Shown: positions 31,732 through 42,234 of the stretch, piece by piece
How the letters are laid out: each line of letters opens with the position of its first letter
Position numbering within the stretch: position 1 is the first letter of the stretch
Assembly: GCA_951394045.1 (NCBI GenBank)
Contig: OX595993.1
Span: 1,612,001 to 1,676,000, forward strand
DNA from: Nitzschia sp. DOCU1
Taxonomy: Eukaryota > Bacillariophyta > Bacillariophyceae > Bacillariales > Bacillariaceae
DNA length: 64,000 bases
Reading direction: 5' to 3'
The notes under the pieces: generated by a model
Databases searched by the model: none
The model's input: only the letters and a program-made list of their open reading frames with translations
What the model was told of the DNA's origin: nothing
Translations under genes and position numbers: made by a program

Positions 31732-34309
31732 ATGGCGACCAGGCGCTTGATCGTCGCTCAATGGATCCTCGTGGCGCTTGTATTGCGGTACTTTCACTGG
31801 TATTCTCGATTCATGGCGGAATTCGTCGAATCATCGTCAACGTCACACGGATTCGAGCCGCCCCCTGTTCTTGTTATTGCCAATAATGCATCATCGGCCC
31901 TACAAAGTCTCGTTCTGCCGGAAGCACCGCCAAAGCATTCGATCGGCACGGTAATGATGGCGGACCGGCAATGCACAAAGCTGCAACCGAAATTAGATCG
32001 CTATCACAAGATATCGGGGCACCCGTACGACCGAAATCTTTGGGAACTATCGCAATGTGTTCCGGGATGGATGAAAGGTGAGAGAAGTTCGTTGCAGTTC
32101 ATGCTAGTTTGGAAGAAAGTGCTTACGAATGTTGGGACTCTCTCAATCAATCGCCATAGAATATTTTGAATGGCATCAGGAGGAAAGGAAACGACTCGAG
32201 GCGAGCAACTGGGAATCGATAGAAACACCAGTCTTGGTGATGCAATGTTTGAGGAGTAGTGAATCATCATCATCACAACAAACAACAACAACGTGTGGGG
32301 ACATGGCGGATCGGTTTGTGCCTTTGTTAGTCCTGCTTCGGGAAGCGCACTTGAGTCGGCGGCTACTCTTGATTCATTGGTCCTCGCCAGTTGCATTGGA
32401 AGAATTTCTGGTGCCCCCCATGCACTCCATAGACTGGCGGGCTCCCGCATGGTTGTCAACGATTCTTGCGGATGAGGTTGCGTATCCTGGGTTGAAGATT
32501 GTTGACGTGGAACAACTGAGGCACGTTCGAAATGATCGGGCAACAACCTTGGTACGAGTGCAGCTACACTACACATCCAGCCTGTTCGAATACTACGACG
32601 ATGAGCGCTTGCCAGATGAGCCACGTTTTCAGGACATTTATCACGATGTATGGAGACTATTGTTTACCCCCACACCCCCAATCAGAGCATACGTAGAGGA
32701 CTTGATGAACAAATGGCGTCTCACTCCTGGGGAATATGTGGCTGTCAGCAACGAGGGTCAAAGCCTGCAAGCTGCAGAATCACCTTGGCGATTGCTCAAC
32801 TGCGCCTCCGTGCTTCGTCCTGGTGGACCGATGTTATACTTTTCATCGTACACCTCCGTCGATGCGAATACAGTACCGAGCAAGCACATGTTGGACATGC
32901 CGGGTAACACAGCAATCGCGTATGGCAAAGCCATGGGCGTAAGAGTTATGACATGGCGGTCAGAGGGACAGTCCGTTGCCTTAGATGATGCGAATTCACG
33001 CAACGCGGAGACCGAACAGTTTTATGGGTCATTCATCAATCTCCTCCTCCAGGGACTGAGCAAGTGTGTGGTCTTTGTGGATGAAAAGTATGGCAGGCTT
33101 GCATCCTTGATTGGATACAACGCGTCTTGTGTCTACTCTTTGCCGGCAGTCTCGGATCGTTCACCAGAAACTACGTGCCAATGGACCAAGCCGAGTGGTC
33201 CTCCTCAAGATCCTGGAGACTTCAAGCTTCCACTGTTTCCTTTAGCAGTGGCGGATGACGCTCCTCCCGAGATGAAAGAACGAAGGCTTACCAACTTTTC
33301 TTCACAGCCCCTTCCTGTTTGGATGACTGAATACTTTCGTTGGCACCGAGAAAAAATGGCGAACTTGACGCTCTCGAACTGGGACCAAACAAAGTATATC
33401 ATGATGGTATGCGACGAAGGCATGAATAGATGTGGAGGATTTGCAGATAGGCTAAAGCCACTACCATTCATCCTGTTGCTTGCTGCGCGCCATGGACGGG
33501 TTTTGTTTATTGACTGGGAACGGCCCCGTCCGCTGCAAGATTTTTTGGAGGTTCCAGATGGTGGACTCAATTGGACCGTTCCAACCTGGCTTCGCAAGAA
33601 ATTACGATCCTTGCCGAGCCACGCCTGCCATAGCGGTGTAAAGTGCTATCGTGCACTCTACACCAAGGCCAACAGCATCCTTATTCGAACCAGAATACAA
33701 AGTTCCGATGGTGGAGAGGAGGTCTACGCGCAACAACCGGATGCTTTCTCGTCATACTCAGATGTAGTGCATGGTCTTTTCCGTGCAATGTTCAAACCGG
33801 TTCATCGTCTTCAGGCCAGCATTGACCAGAAAATGGCCGAATTCGGGTTGGTTCCGGGAGAGTACGCAGCCACTCATTTGCGGAATCTGTACGGGGAGCG
33901 AGACGGCCGTGATCCGAATGAAACTATAGCGCGTACTGTCAATGGGATCAACTGTGCTTCGACTGTCCTTCCCGGGGCCCGCATTTACTTTGCCTCCGAC
34001 GACAGCTTTGCGGTCGAGGTGGCCCGTGAGTACGGTCGGCGGCAATCATTTCCAATTGGTTCTTGGGAACACGATACTGATCCAATTCATCTGGACAAAG
34101 ATGGACATTGGAGAAATCGAACGGCTTCGGACTATGATGCGACTTTTGTTGACTTTTATCTTCTGGGACAAGCCCGATGTGTTGCATACAGCAACGGTGG
34201 CTATGGTTCGTTTGGAGCCCTGCTGAGCTACAATTCTAGCTGTAGCATCAGATACATCCAGGCCAAGAAGACGACACGTAGATGCACCTGGATGGAAACC
34301 GAACCCTAG
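31732..34309 (+). CDS. Double-domain fucosyltransferase-like type II membrane protein (paralogue A)
   Basis: Two exons, 31732-32077 and 32160-34309, joined over an 82-bp intron (GTGAGA...CATAG, phase 1), giving 831 residues. A hydrophobic anchor lies at about residues 6-20. Two copies of the same about 350-residue domain follow; each starts with WM.EYF.WH. The C-terminal copy keeps GGFADRLKPLPFILLLAARH, then GEYAATHLRNLYG and SNGGYGSFGALLSYN. This layout resembles GDP-fucose O-fucosyltransferase/NodZ-type GT-B enzymes. In the N-terminal copy the His-Leu-Arg motif is lost (GEYVAVSNEGQSL), so that half is probably inactive. The substrate is unknown; the assignment rests on motif resemblance only. 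Confidence 0.7.
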
Positions 34310-34469
34310 CTTTAGTCTCTACTAACATAGGTCACATGCTTTCACGCCAAATATTCGGCTTACATATTGTAGCGATACTTCTATTCGATTCTTGTATTCT
34401 CGCGAGAAGACTCCCAACGAACGACTATTGCTGCGGTAGGGGAACCAAACTTGTGCTGAGTCTGAATTC

Positions 34470-34536
34470 ATCGAACCTTTAGCTTCGCTTGCATACAACA
34501 AGTTACTAAGCCCTATCGCTGTCAAAGCTCTTCGGT
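34470..34536 (+). repeat. Structured element, copy 3 (shorter, diverged)
   Basis: Arms ATCGAAC and CTTCGGT can pair over six positions with one G-T. The inner hairpin is reduced to CTTG...CAAG. The following segment AGTTACTAAGCCCTATCGCT matches the other copies with substitutions. Confidence 0.55.
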
Positions 34537-34737
34537 TTGGGTCTGGAAGGGGCACAGCTGTTCTGACCCTTATGATGGTTGGCCCACCTATTACGGGACG
34601 GAGATCCGACTGGAGACAACAAACCACTTCACCCGCCGGCGTGCTGCCGATCCAATCCTCTCCCGCTCGGCGCTAGTAGATAAACTATTGTCTTTATGCA
34701 TTACTATTATCGGTAGCACTCGCCAGGAGTTGGCTAC

Positions 34738-35100
34738 AATTCATCGAACTTTTAGCTTCGTTTTTGTGTTCTCACACAAAAAGTTACTGAGCCCCACCGC
34801 TACGTCAAAGCAGTTCGATTTCGGAGGGGAAGGCCACAGCTGCTCCGCCCGGAGGAGAGCTCCCTCTACCCACATACGGGAGGGAGATCCGCCTAGTAGA
34901 GACAACAATCCCCTTCACTCGACGGCGTACAACCGATTCCAATCCTCCACGCACCAGCACAGGTTACACTTAACTCTCCGCGACGAGACACGTACGCGAG
35001 TGGAGGACGTTTTAAAACCGGAACCACAAACCGGTTGCGTTGATCAGGCTGTTTGTGTGCGAGGAGAATTGAAATCGGGGTCGAGTTCAGGGATCAGGAT
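34738..35100 (+). repeat. Dispersed repeat of about 365 bp (direct-strand copy)
   Basis: Inverted relative to 14804-15175 and nearly collinear with it. It sits right after the weaker copy at about 34455-34690, so two related units are adjacent here. A 218-codon frame that spans it (34688-35344) is not considered a gene because its short match to the other copy reflects DNA-level repeat similarity. Confidence 0.85.
34743..34819 (+). repeat. Structured element, copy 4
   Basis: Outer 7-bp stem 34743-34749 / 34813-34819 (ATCGAAC/GTTCGAT). Inner 9-bp stem 34761-34769 / 34774-34782 with loop TCTC. A shorter GCTT/AAGC pairing is possible between them. Confidence 0.7.
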
Positions 35101-35911
35101 CGTTGCTCTGGAAAGTGTTGGTTTTGTAGAACAAAACCAGACGCCTGCAAAAGGAGGAAAGGACAGGGGTATAAGTAGCACTGTGGGAGAGAAATATGAA
35201 AATATGATAAAACAGCAACATACAATGTGCACTTACCATGAAGACACCGAATACATGCACACAAACATCCACCCACACCACAACCGACCTGTAAAACAAA
35301 GAGAGGACTCAACTTTCCAACAAGAGATCCGGCCAACAAAGTAGCTTTGATTGCAAGGTGAAGCCTCTGCCATCGGGCCAATGTCTTCGTTCTCGCCAAT
35401 CTTCTCCCCTTTCCATTGTAGCCCATCACAAGCAAAACCTCATCCGACGACATTCCTAAGCAATCCTCTTCCATTCCCTTGGAGGCCAATTTTTATGATG
35501 GAGTCCAATCATTGGGGTCATGGATGTCTGCGTTACCATGTTCGGGACTGGAACATGCCACAGCATCCACTCATCCGCCAACTTGCTGCATCCAACGTGG
35601 GACGGGGGGTTCCGGGGTCAATGGTGTATCACTGGCTTTGCCCCCAGTGCCCCAAGCCATGCCGGTTGCCCCCCTTCCCACTCCTCTTCTTTCGGCTGTT
35701 ACCTCACAAATTACATATATTTTTCATAGCCAGGCGGGGATGTACCTGCACACAAGGGAATGAAAAGAGAACACTTTTGGAGTCATGGTCGGTAGTACTT
35801 GCAACAGCTAAAATACAACGAGGAAAATCTTGTGAGAACGAAAGAACACCAGCACGACAGCAAAGAACTCACCTCGAATCAAAGCGCCTCCGTCGACAAT
35901 CAAACGATCCT

Positions 35912-36148
35912 TCCCGGCGTGCTACCGCCCCATGCCACAAAACCGTGGGAGGATGATACGATGGCTTTTAGGATCCCGCCCACGGGGACCCCAGGAAGGC
36001 TTGACACGACCTGGACTGCCACCACCAGAGCAATCCACAGATCTGTTGAAAAGAAAGAAAGAAGAACAAAGACAGAACACGAGCGAGGATCGATCCCGGC
36101 GTGCTGACGACGGCAGCTTTTAGGATCCCACCCATGGGGACCCCAGGA
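35912..36148 (+). repeat. Imperfect direct repeat pair
   Basis: TCCCGGCGTGCT followed by a TTTTAGGATCCC...GGGGACCCCAGGA block occurs at 35912-35997 and, in shorter form, at 36094-36148. No coding meaning is apparent. Confidence 0.7.
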
Positions 36149-36241
36149 CGTCATCTCCACAACTCAGATGCACTGCCGACTTTCCTGCGAGACAAACAGC
36201 AGCCGGTGGCGCTGCTGTAGGACTGTCTCTCCATCATCGTC

Positions 36242-36637
36242 ATGAAGTTCATGGCGATGATGAAGAAAGGAGCAACACAGAGTGCTCCTTTCGCGAAAAA
36301 AGTGACGACGATTGAGGGAAAAAGTGATTTTTTCGTGGGCTTTCCTCCCTCCGAGAGAAGCAGTTTCTGCGGTTTCTTGATGGTTTGCGGTCGGAGTAAC
36401 CCACATCGTGAAACACTCCGCGGTTTCGATGATCGCAGATTGTATGTGACTCCATCCAAGCCCACGCTAGCTATCTTTTGCATCGTCACCGTTGTCTCAA
36501 ACATGCTGATTGCTGTGTCTTTTTATCCCACCATGGTCATTGTGCAAGCATTGAAGAGGCATTTTTGCATTGGTCATTGGTTTTGGACGCGTTGCCTCTT
36601 CGACGCGCTCATCTTTCTTCCATTTTTGATGACGTAG
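36242..36637 (+). other. Open frame of 131 codons with one hydrophobic segment, possible gene remnant
   Basis: The frame starts at an ATG and has a convincing membrane-like helix near residues 75-100 (LAIFCIVTVVSNMLIAVSF then YPTMVIV). The rest is basic and not family-like. It could be the debris of a polytopic transporter or a chance frame in repeat DNA. No neighbour supports it. Confidence 0.2.
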
Positions 36638-36979
36638 AAACGGTTCTCGTCTCGGATGCAAGCCTTCGCCTTTCACTTCTTACGTGTGCGCGCAGGCCCA
36701 CCCACCGTTTGACTCCTTTGACCAAATATCGAATCTGGCGCGCTGGGAATGGATGACCCCGCCCCCGAGATGGATGCCCTTCAAAATTTCTCCCTCCAAC
36801 GCACCAAAGGGTCCCATTTGTTCTGAGTATGGAATGCCATTGCTTCCCATTTTGGAAGGACTGACTCCTGTCTTTTAAATGATGCTAGTTGCTCTGCCTT
36901 GACAAGGATCTGAACAATTGGCTGTTTGCTACTGAGTTCTCACTAGTCGACAATTCGCTCAAAAGGTCCAACGAGAATA

Positions 36980-39640
36980 ATGATGGCGGCTGCAACGAGA
37001 AAAGTCTACGCGACATATCGGTGGACAATTGGACTTGTAATGCTGCTGTACTGCTACATGTTTTCAAGACTGCCACTGGACGTTGTGAATGACCAACATA
37101 GATCCAGAGATGCTCCTGTGGGAATTGAACAACAACTCAAAGTCTTCGGGAAGCCTCCACCGGCGCGCCGAAATGTTCCTTCGGGGAACGAGAACGGAAA
37201 GCAGATTTCCAACCGCAATGGTCTATCCAATGAACTCAATGAAGGTCAACAGGAGTTTTTGGCTTCTGTGTTTCAGCAGTTACCCGTTCGTCGGTCGGCC
37301 AATCGTCGAAAACTTCAAGAGAAACTAGATGAAATCTTTTTGACAACAGGGCAAGAATACATTGGTGATTTGTGGGAACTCTCCGACTATGTCCCGGATT
37401 GGATGAAAGGTGAGGGATGCTGGAGGTGTAAAAGTTTGTCGAAATGATGTGATCCTGCCTTATTGTTTCCGTCTTTAGAATATTTTGCTTGGCACAGAGA
37501 AGAACGAAAGAAGCTCACCGAAGACAACTGGGAATTACAGACTCGGGTGATGGTCATGCAATGCTTGCGCGGTTCGGATGATAAGTGTGGTGGTACTGCT
37601 GATCGACTAAAACCATTCCTATTGTTACTGAGGGAAGCACATGCTAGCAAGCGTTTGTTGCTGATTCATTGGACGCTGCCGGCTCGGCTTGAGGAGTTCT
37701 TGCAGCCTCCTCGTGGTGGTGTTGACTGGCGAGTTCCGCCATGGTTTTCCGAAATCTTGCACGACCGGGTCGGTTATCAGGGTCGTATGTTGTTCAAATT
37801 AAGGGCATTGAAAGGCGCTCGGGAGGATCAGACGACGGCTTTGTTTCGGACTCGCATTCAATCAGTTAGTGGTGGAGCCGAATATTACGATGAAGAGTTG
37901 CAGCCAGGAGAGTCCACGTTTAATGAAGTCTATCACGACGCCTGGCGGATTTTCTTTACACCTTCAGCACCTGTTCGTGCGGCGATTGAAAGCTATATGG
38001 TAGAGTGGAATCTTTCTCCCGGGGAATACGCCGCCGCGCATCTGCGAGCGCTTTACGGAAGAATCACGGAGCGTCCCAACGAGGAGGCAACGGAATGGGC
38101 CCAGAACGCCATCAACTGTGCTTCTACCTTGCGACCGGGCGGTCCATTTCTTTTTGCTTCTGATCACTCCTTCTCAACGTTTGCGGCCTTGGCCTATGGA
38201 CAAACTAGAAACACCAAAGTCGTTGCTCGTCCACATCAAAGACTTCCATTGCATCTCGACAATGCCGAGGACCTCCTACAGAGGAAACCGAGTGAATTCT
38301 ACGATGTCTTCATTGATCTATACTTGATGGGAATGAGTCGGTGCCTGACGTATAATCGTGGAGGTTTTGGTCAGTGGGCTCTGCTAATTGGATACAACTC
38401 TTCGTGCTTTCACAACCAAAGGACGTCAGTGGATGGTATCGGCGCACCCTGCAATTGGACAAGACCTAATTCGCCCATAAAGGACAAGAAGCGATCCAAG
38501 GCTCCGATGTTTGTCGCTCCTATGTTGGAGGGAAATCCAAGTCTGACCAATAGGCAACTTACGAGCTCATCTGATCAGCCTTTGCCGGTTTGGATGACCG
38601 ATTACTTTATTTGGCACAACGAAACACGAAGTAATTTGACACGCCAAAACTGGAACGAAACAAAGTATCTCGTCATGTCCTGCGAGAAAGACATGGAGTC
38701 CTGTGGTGGCATATCCGACAGGCTGAAGTCGCTACCGTTTGTCGTTTTGCAAGCAGCACGGCACAAACGGTTGTTATTCATTGACTGGGAACGGCCAAAA
38801 CCTCTTCAGAAGTTTCTCAGGCCTGCCAGCCTTGTAGATTGGCGAATACCTGATTGGCTGAAACGCAACTTGAGGTCAGTTGGAGGCGATATTTCGTATG
38901 GATGTGAGGATTGCAACAGGAAGTTGTACGTCAAAGCAGAGGATCCCTTGATACGTCTCAAACTTCAAACCGCCGATGCAGGGGAAAGCATGTACGCAAA
39001 ACAACCAGATGCACATTCGACCTATGCCGATGTCTTTCACGGCCTTTTCCGCGCTTTCTTCGTTCTAGTTCCTCGCCTTCAGTCAAGAATTGACGCAAAA
39101 TTGAAAGAGCACGGCCTGGTTCCTGGTGAGTACGCAGCAGTGCATCTACGAAACTTGTACGGAAATCGGCTTTGGCGACACCCAAACGAAACGATTGCAC
39201 TCGCTGTGAACGGGATCAACTGTGCCTCTAGCATCTTTCCCGGAGCCAAAATCTATTACGCCTCCGATGACAAGTTCGCCGTCGAGGCGGCCCGCGAGTA
39301 CGCAAGACAACGGTCGCTTCCTGTTGGCTCATTGGAATTCAATGAGAACCCTATTCACATCGACAAGGTTGATGGGTGGGAGACCAGGAGTTCGGTGGAT
39401 TACGATGATACATTCTTGGACCTATTCATGCTCGGGCAAGCAAAGTGTGTCGCATACAGCAACGGTGGATATGGATCATTTGGCTCCTTGCTCAGTTTCG
39501 ATGCCCACTGCAGTATCCGATACTTTAAAGGGCGGAAAATGGCACAGAACTGTACTTGGACGGATGGAAACCGTAACCAGCTGCCATTGGATCCGCCCGA
39601 GATGCACTTTCCAACTGAAATGTATGTAAAGCCAAACTAG
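36980..39640 (+). CDS. Double-domain fucosyltransferase-like type II membrane protein (paralogue B)
   Basis: Two exons, 36980-37409 and 37479-39640, with a 69-bp intron (GTGAGG...CTTTAG) at exactly the same codon and phase as in paralogue A, giving 863 residues. An N-terminal anchor (TIGLVMLLYCYMF) precedes a stem region and two tandem domains. Both domains retain the key His-Leu-Arg motif (AAAHLRALYG in the first, AAVHLRNLYG in the second), the DRLK..PF opening and the C-terminal GGFG/GGYG segment. Both may therefore bind a nucleotide sugar. The second domain is much closer to the second domain of paralogue A than to its own first domain, so the internal duplication is older than the gene duplication. 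Likely Golgi-located; acceptor unknown. Confidence 0.72.
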
Positions 39641-40931
39641 GGGGATAAATAATGACAAAAGTCGAGGAGACATTGTCAGTGGAGTGATATGCACAGGAAG
39701 CTATGCCCCTCGAGTAACTAGAGTAGCCAGTAGGGAAGCTTGTTTTCTATTTTCTGTCACTGATTATCGCGAAATTAGAAGACTGCACGTTAACTGCGAC
39801 ACGAGGGTTGGAATCAAAAATGATCCTTCTAGAAATAATTATTACTATCAAGTTTGGGCGAAAGGACCTAAAGTAGCTTGCAGAGACTCGATAGTAGGTC
39901 AAACAAGCCTGCGATTTGGTGACAAAATATCACCCAATAGCTTTGCGCAGTCGATCTGTGGGACAATGTGTCGAGGTAGCCATGCAACGCTACCGCCTGA
40001 AAGCAAATCACAAGCAACCTCTTGCATGCAGTAGCTCTTTTACTCGTCTCCAGCTGGTGATCCAATGGAGCTCGATATCGAAGCCACCGATCTTCCGTGA
40101 ACAAGTACTGTCTGATCGTTTAGCAGAAGTGGCAGCACCACTGCCATGGGAATCATCCGCACAAGCGCAAGCTCTTTCTTCCAGGTAGCCGTGTGGTATA
40201 CACAAAGGTACTCTTTACACAAGCCTAGCTAAAAATCAACTCGCCTTCGATTGGCTTCTGTCTCACTCCGTTTCCTCTTCAAGTCTTTGTTGCGTTCCTT
40301 GGCAGCTTTACTGATTCCTGTTCGTGGTTTTCGAATCTTGGGTCGAGGCCATGCTTGCAATAACATTTCTTGCAATTTTTTAATTGCCGCCTTGCGATTT
40401 TGCATTTGGGTGCGATAGGGCTCGATACTTGGACAAATAATCCCGTGATTTGGCGACAACCTCACCCAATCGCTTTGTGCAGCCGATCTGTGGGGTAATC
40501 CATCGAGGTAGCCATGCTACGGTACCACCTGACAACAAGTTACAAGCGACCTTGAGCATGTAGTAGCTCTTGTGCTCATCGCCAACTGGTGTTCCAATCA
40601 ACCTCGATATTGAAGCCAGCGATCTTCCGTGCACATAAGTATTGCAGAAGTGGTAGTACCACGGCCATGGGAATCACCCGGCGATGGAGCAAAAGAGCAA
40701 GTTCTTTTTCTCAGGTAGCCGTGTGGTGTACACAAAGGTACTCTTTACACAAGCCTAGTTAAAATCAACTCGCCCTCGATTGGCTTTTGTTTCGCTTTGT
40801 TTCCTCTTCAAGTCTTTGCTGCGTTCCTTTATCTTCCGGCGACGGGGCAAAAGGGCCAGCATGCATAATACAAGCTTTTTCTTCCAGGTAGCCGAGTCGA
40901 GCATGCAGAGGTACTCTTTCCACAATCCTGA
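39641..40931. repeat. Tandem partial copies of the 3' end and flank of the adjacent release-factor gene
   Basis: A flank module (starting GATTTGGTGACAAAATATC at about 39911 and GATTTGGCGACAACCTC at about 40447) alternates with copies of the gene end. Gene-end copies lie at 40229-40417 (about 189 bp) and about 40758-40830 (shorter). A third, shortened flank runs to the intact gene. Each gene-end copy has the AATCAACTCGCC start seen at the true stop codon. Confidence 0.88.
40229..40417 (-). pseudogene. Detached 3'-end copy of the ICT1/ArfB-like gene
   Basis: Encodes YRTQMQNRKAAIKKLQEML and continues to a basic end and stop, nearly identical to the last about 62 residues of the intact gene at 40932-41624. 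It lacks the GGQ domain, and the frame upstream is unrelated sequence. Differences (for example KPRTG for KQRTG and RRRVDF for RGRVDF) show that it has drifted. Not expected to be functional on its own. Confidence 0.85.
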
Positions 40932-41624
40932 CTAAAAATCAACTCGCCCTCGATTCGCTTTTGTTTCACTTCTCTTCCTCTTAAAGTCCATGTTGCGTTC
41001 TTTGGCAGCTTTGCTGATGCCAGTTCGTTGTTTTCTTATCTTGGGTCGAGGCCATGCTTGCAATAACATTTCTTGCAGTTTTGTAATTGCCGCCTTGCGA
41101 TTTTGCATTTGGGTGCGATACTCTTGCATTTGTAACGATAACCAGCCTTCTTTATTAATGCGATTGGCTTGTTGTTCCTTGAGGCGCTCTCGCACTTCCA
41201 AAGGGATCCAATCGGCGTCATCTACCAAAAAGCGAACTTCCACTTTGGTGTTGACCTTGTTGACATTTTGACCACCTGCCCCACTACTTCGTGAAAAATA
41301 AATTTCTAGTCGTTCTTCGGGAATGTCTACCGTCTTTGGGACGATCCAAGTGGAAAAGGACCGACGTGGCGGCTGCGAAATGTTTGGCTTGGTGGGATCA
41401 AATGGTGTATACGTCCAAGTAGGTTCAATGCGATCCTCGCTGCCATTGGGTGACGACGCCAATAAAGCAAAAGTAGTAGATTGTGGCGGGAGGAAATTCC
41501 TTCGTGTCAAAGCTCCAGATCGAACAAAGGCGGAAAGGCGAAACGCCGAAATCCCACGGGTCGCAGCGCCCAAAAGCAACGGCATGACAACTTGAATGCT
41601 TTTTCGTAGCGCTGGTTTGGCCAT
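40932..41624 (-). CDS. ICT1/ArfB-type peptidyl-tRNA hydrolase with organelle-type N terminus
   Basis: The ATG at 41624 (MAKPALRKSIQ) gives 230 residues. The frame is open further upstream, but those codons look like 5' leader. The first about 75 residues are rich in Arg, Ser and Ala and act plausibly as a transit peptide for mitochondrion or plastid. The catalytic core is present: SRSSGAGGQNVNKVNTKVEVRF contains the GGQ motif that triggers hydrolysis of peptidyl-tRNA. The C-terminal tail is basic (KIRKQRTGISKAAKERN and KRKRSETKANRGR), as in ICT1/ArfB, where it enters the empty mRNA channel of stalled ribosomes. A codon-specific release factor is excluded by the lack of a codon-recognition domain. 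Confidence 0.9.
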   Translation of the reverse strand: MAKPALRKSIQVVMPLLLGAATRGISAFRLSAFVRSGALTRRNFLPPQSTTFALLASSPNGSEDRIEPTWTYTPFDPTKPNISQPPRRSFSTWIVPKTVDIPEERLEIYFSRSSGAGGQNVNKVNTKVEVRFLVDDADWIPLEVRERLKEQQANRINKEGWLSLQMQEYRTQMQNRKAAITKLQEMLLQAWPRPKIRKQRTGISKAAKERNMDFKRKRSETKANRGRVDF

Positions 41625-42234
41625 GAGTAGAACGAATGGAGAAGAATGTGATTTGTGGGTGTTGCGACAATGTCGTCTTAAAGTAAGAATCAATCTCACG
41701 TAAGTCGTCGTTGTGCCGCTGTTTTGATTTGCGCCATGGTCGAAAAGTGCTTTGTGTCGTGCCACGAATGAATGATGACGTGGTGGTGGGAGATTTCTCT
41801 TGGTTGGTGGCACCAAGGACAGACGTTGCCGGCTTGCGACGCCATTCCGTGTTGTTATGTAAATGTGTCTCACACGACATTTCATTGTCACTGACAGTTT
41901 GCGCGATCCGGATTTCACCAAAAGGAGACCACACATGCACGTGATGGTACTCTCAACAACGAACGGCCCTCTTGACTATGCTACAACTGCAATGGGCGTT
42001 GATCATTCATGTCATTGTTTGTCGTTGGCGTTACCATCAGCGAACCTGGCGATTACGCCCATACAAATGAACGTGACGTGGTTTGGCATCTCTAGCTAGA
42101 GGTTGCATTCGGCGATGGTGTTTTGCGCCTCTTCCGACACTCGCGATCGATGAGATTTTCATGATACACCTCATTTGTATGGGCGTAATCGCCAGGTTCA
42201 CAGTCAGTGGCATTCGTTTTTCTTTCATAGCGCC
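41625..42234. promoter_or_regulatory. Divergent upstream region with perfect inverted repeat
   Basis: Lies between the release-factor gene (minus) and the first LRR gene (plus). Its main feature is the inverted repeat at 42042-42199. A TGACGTGG word lies at 42074-42081. Confidence 0.4.
42042..42199. repeat. 29-bp perfect inverted repeat with 100-bp spacer
   Basis: Arms 42042-42070 and 42171-42199 are exact reverse complements (begins GAACCTGGCGATTACG on the left). The right arm ends 35 bp before the ATG of the LRR gene, so the structure would lie in its promoter or 5' leader. It may be a MITE-like remnant. Confidence 0.9.

Larger units (their letters stand above)
34310..36979. other. Repeat-rich region between glycosyltransferase-like paralogues
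   Basis: Contains two neighbouring copies of the structured element, the dispersed repeat, a pair of direct repeats near 35912-36148, and a possible membrane-protein remnant at 36242-36637. No intact gene is supported. Confidence 0.6.

Noticed and set aside
34688..35344. 218-codon frame across the dispersed repeat
   Set aside because: Its short match to a frame at 14580-14906 is explained by repeat DNA; there is no domain and the frame is not conserved throughout.
35351..35956. 201-codon frame between glycosyltransferase genes
   Set aside because: Pro/His/Cys-rich chance-like translation with overlapping frames of similar length.
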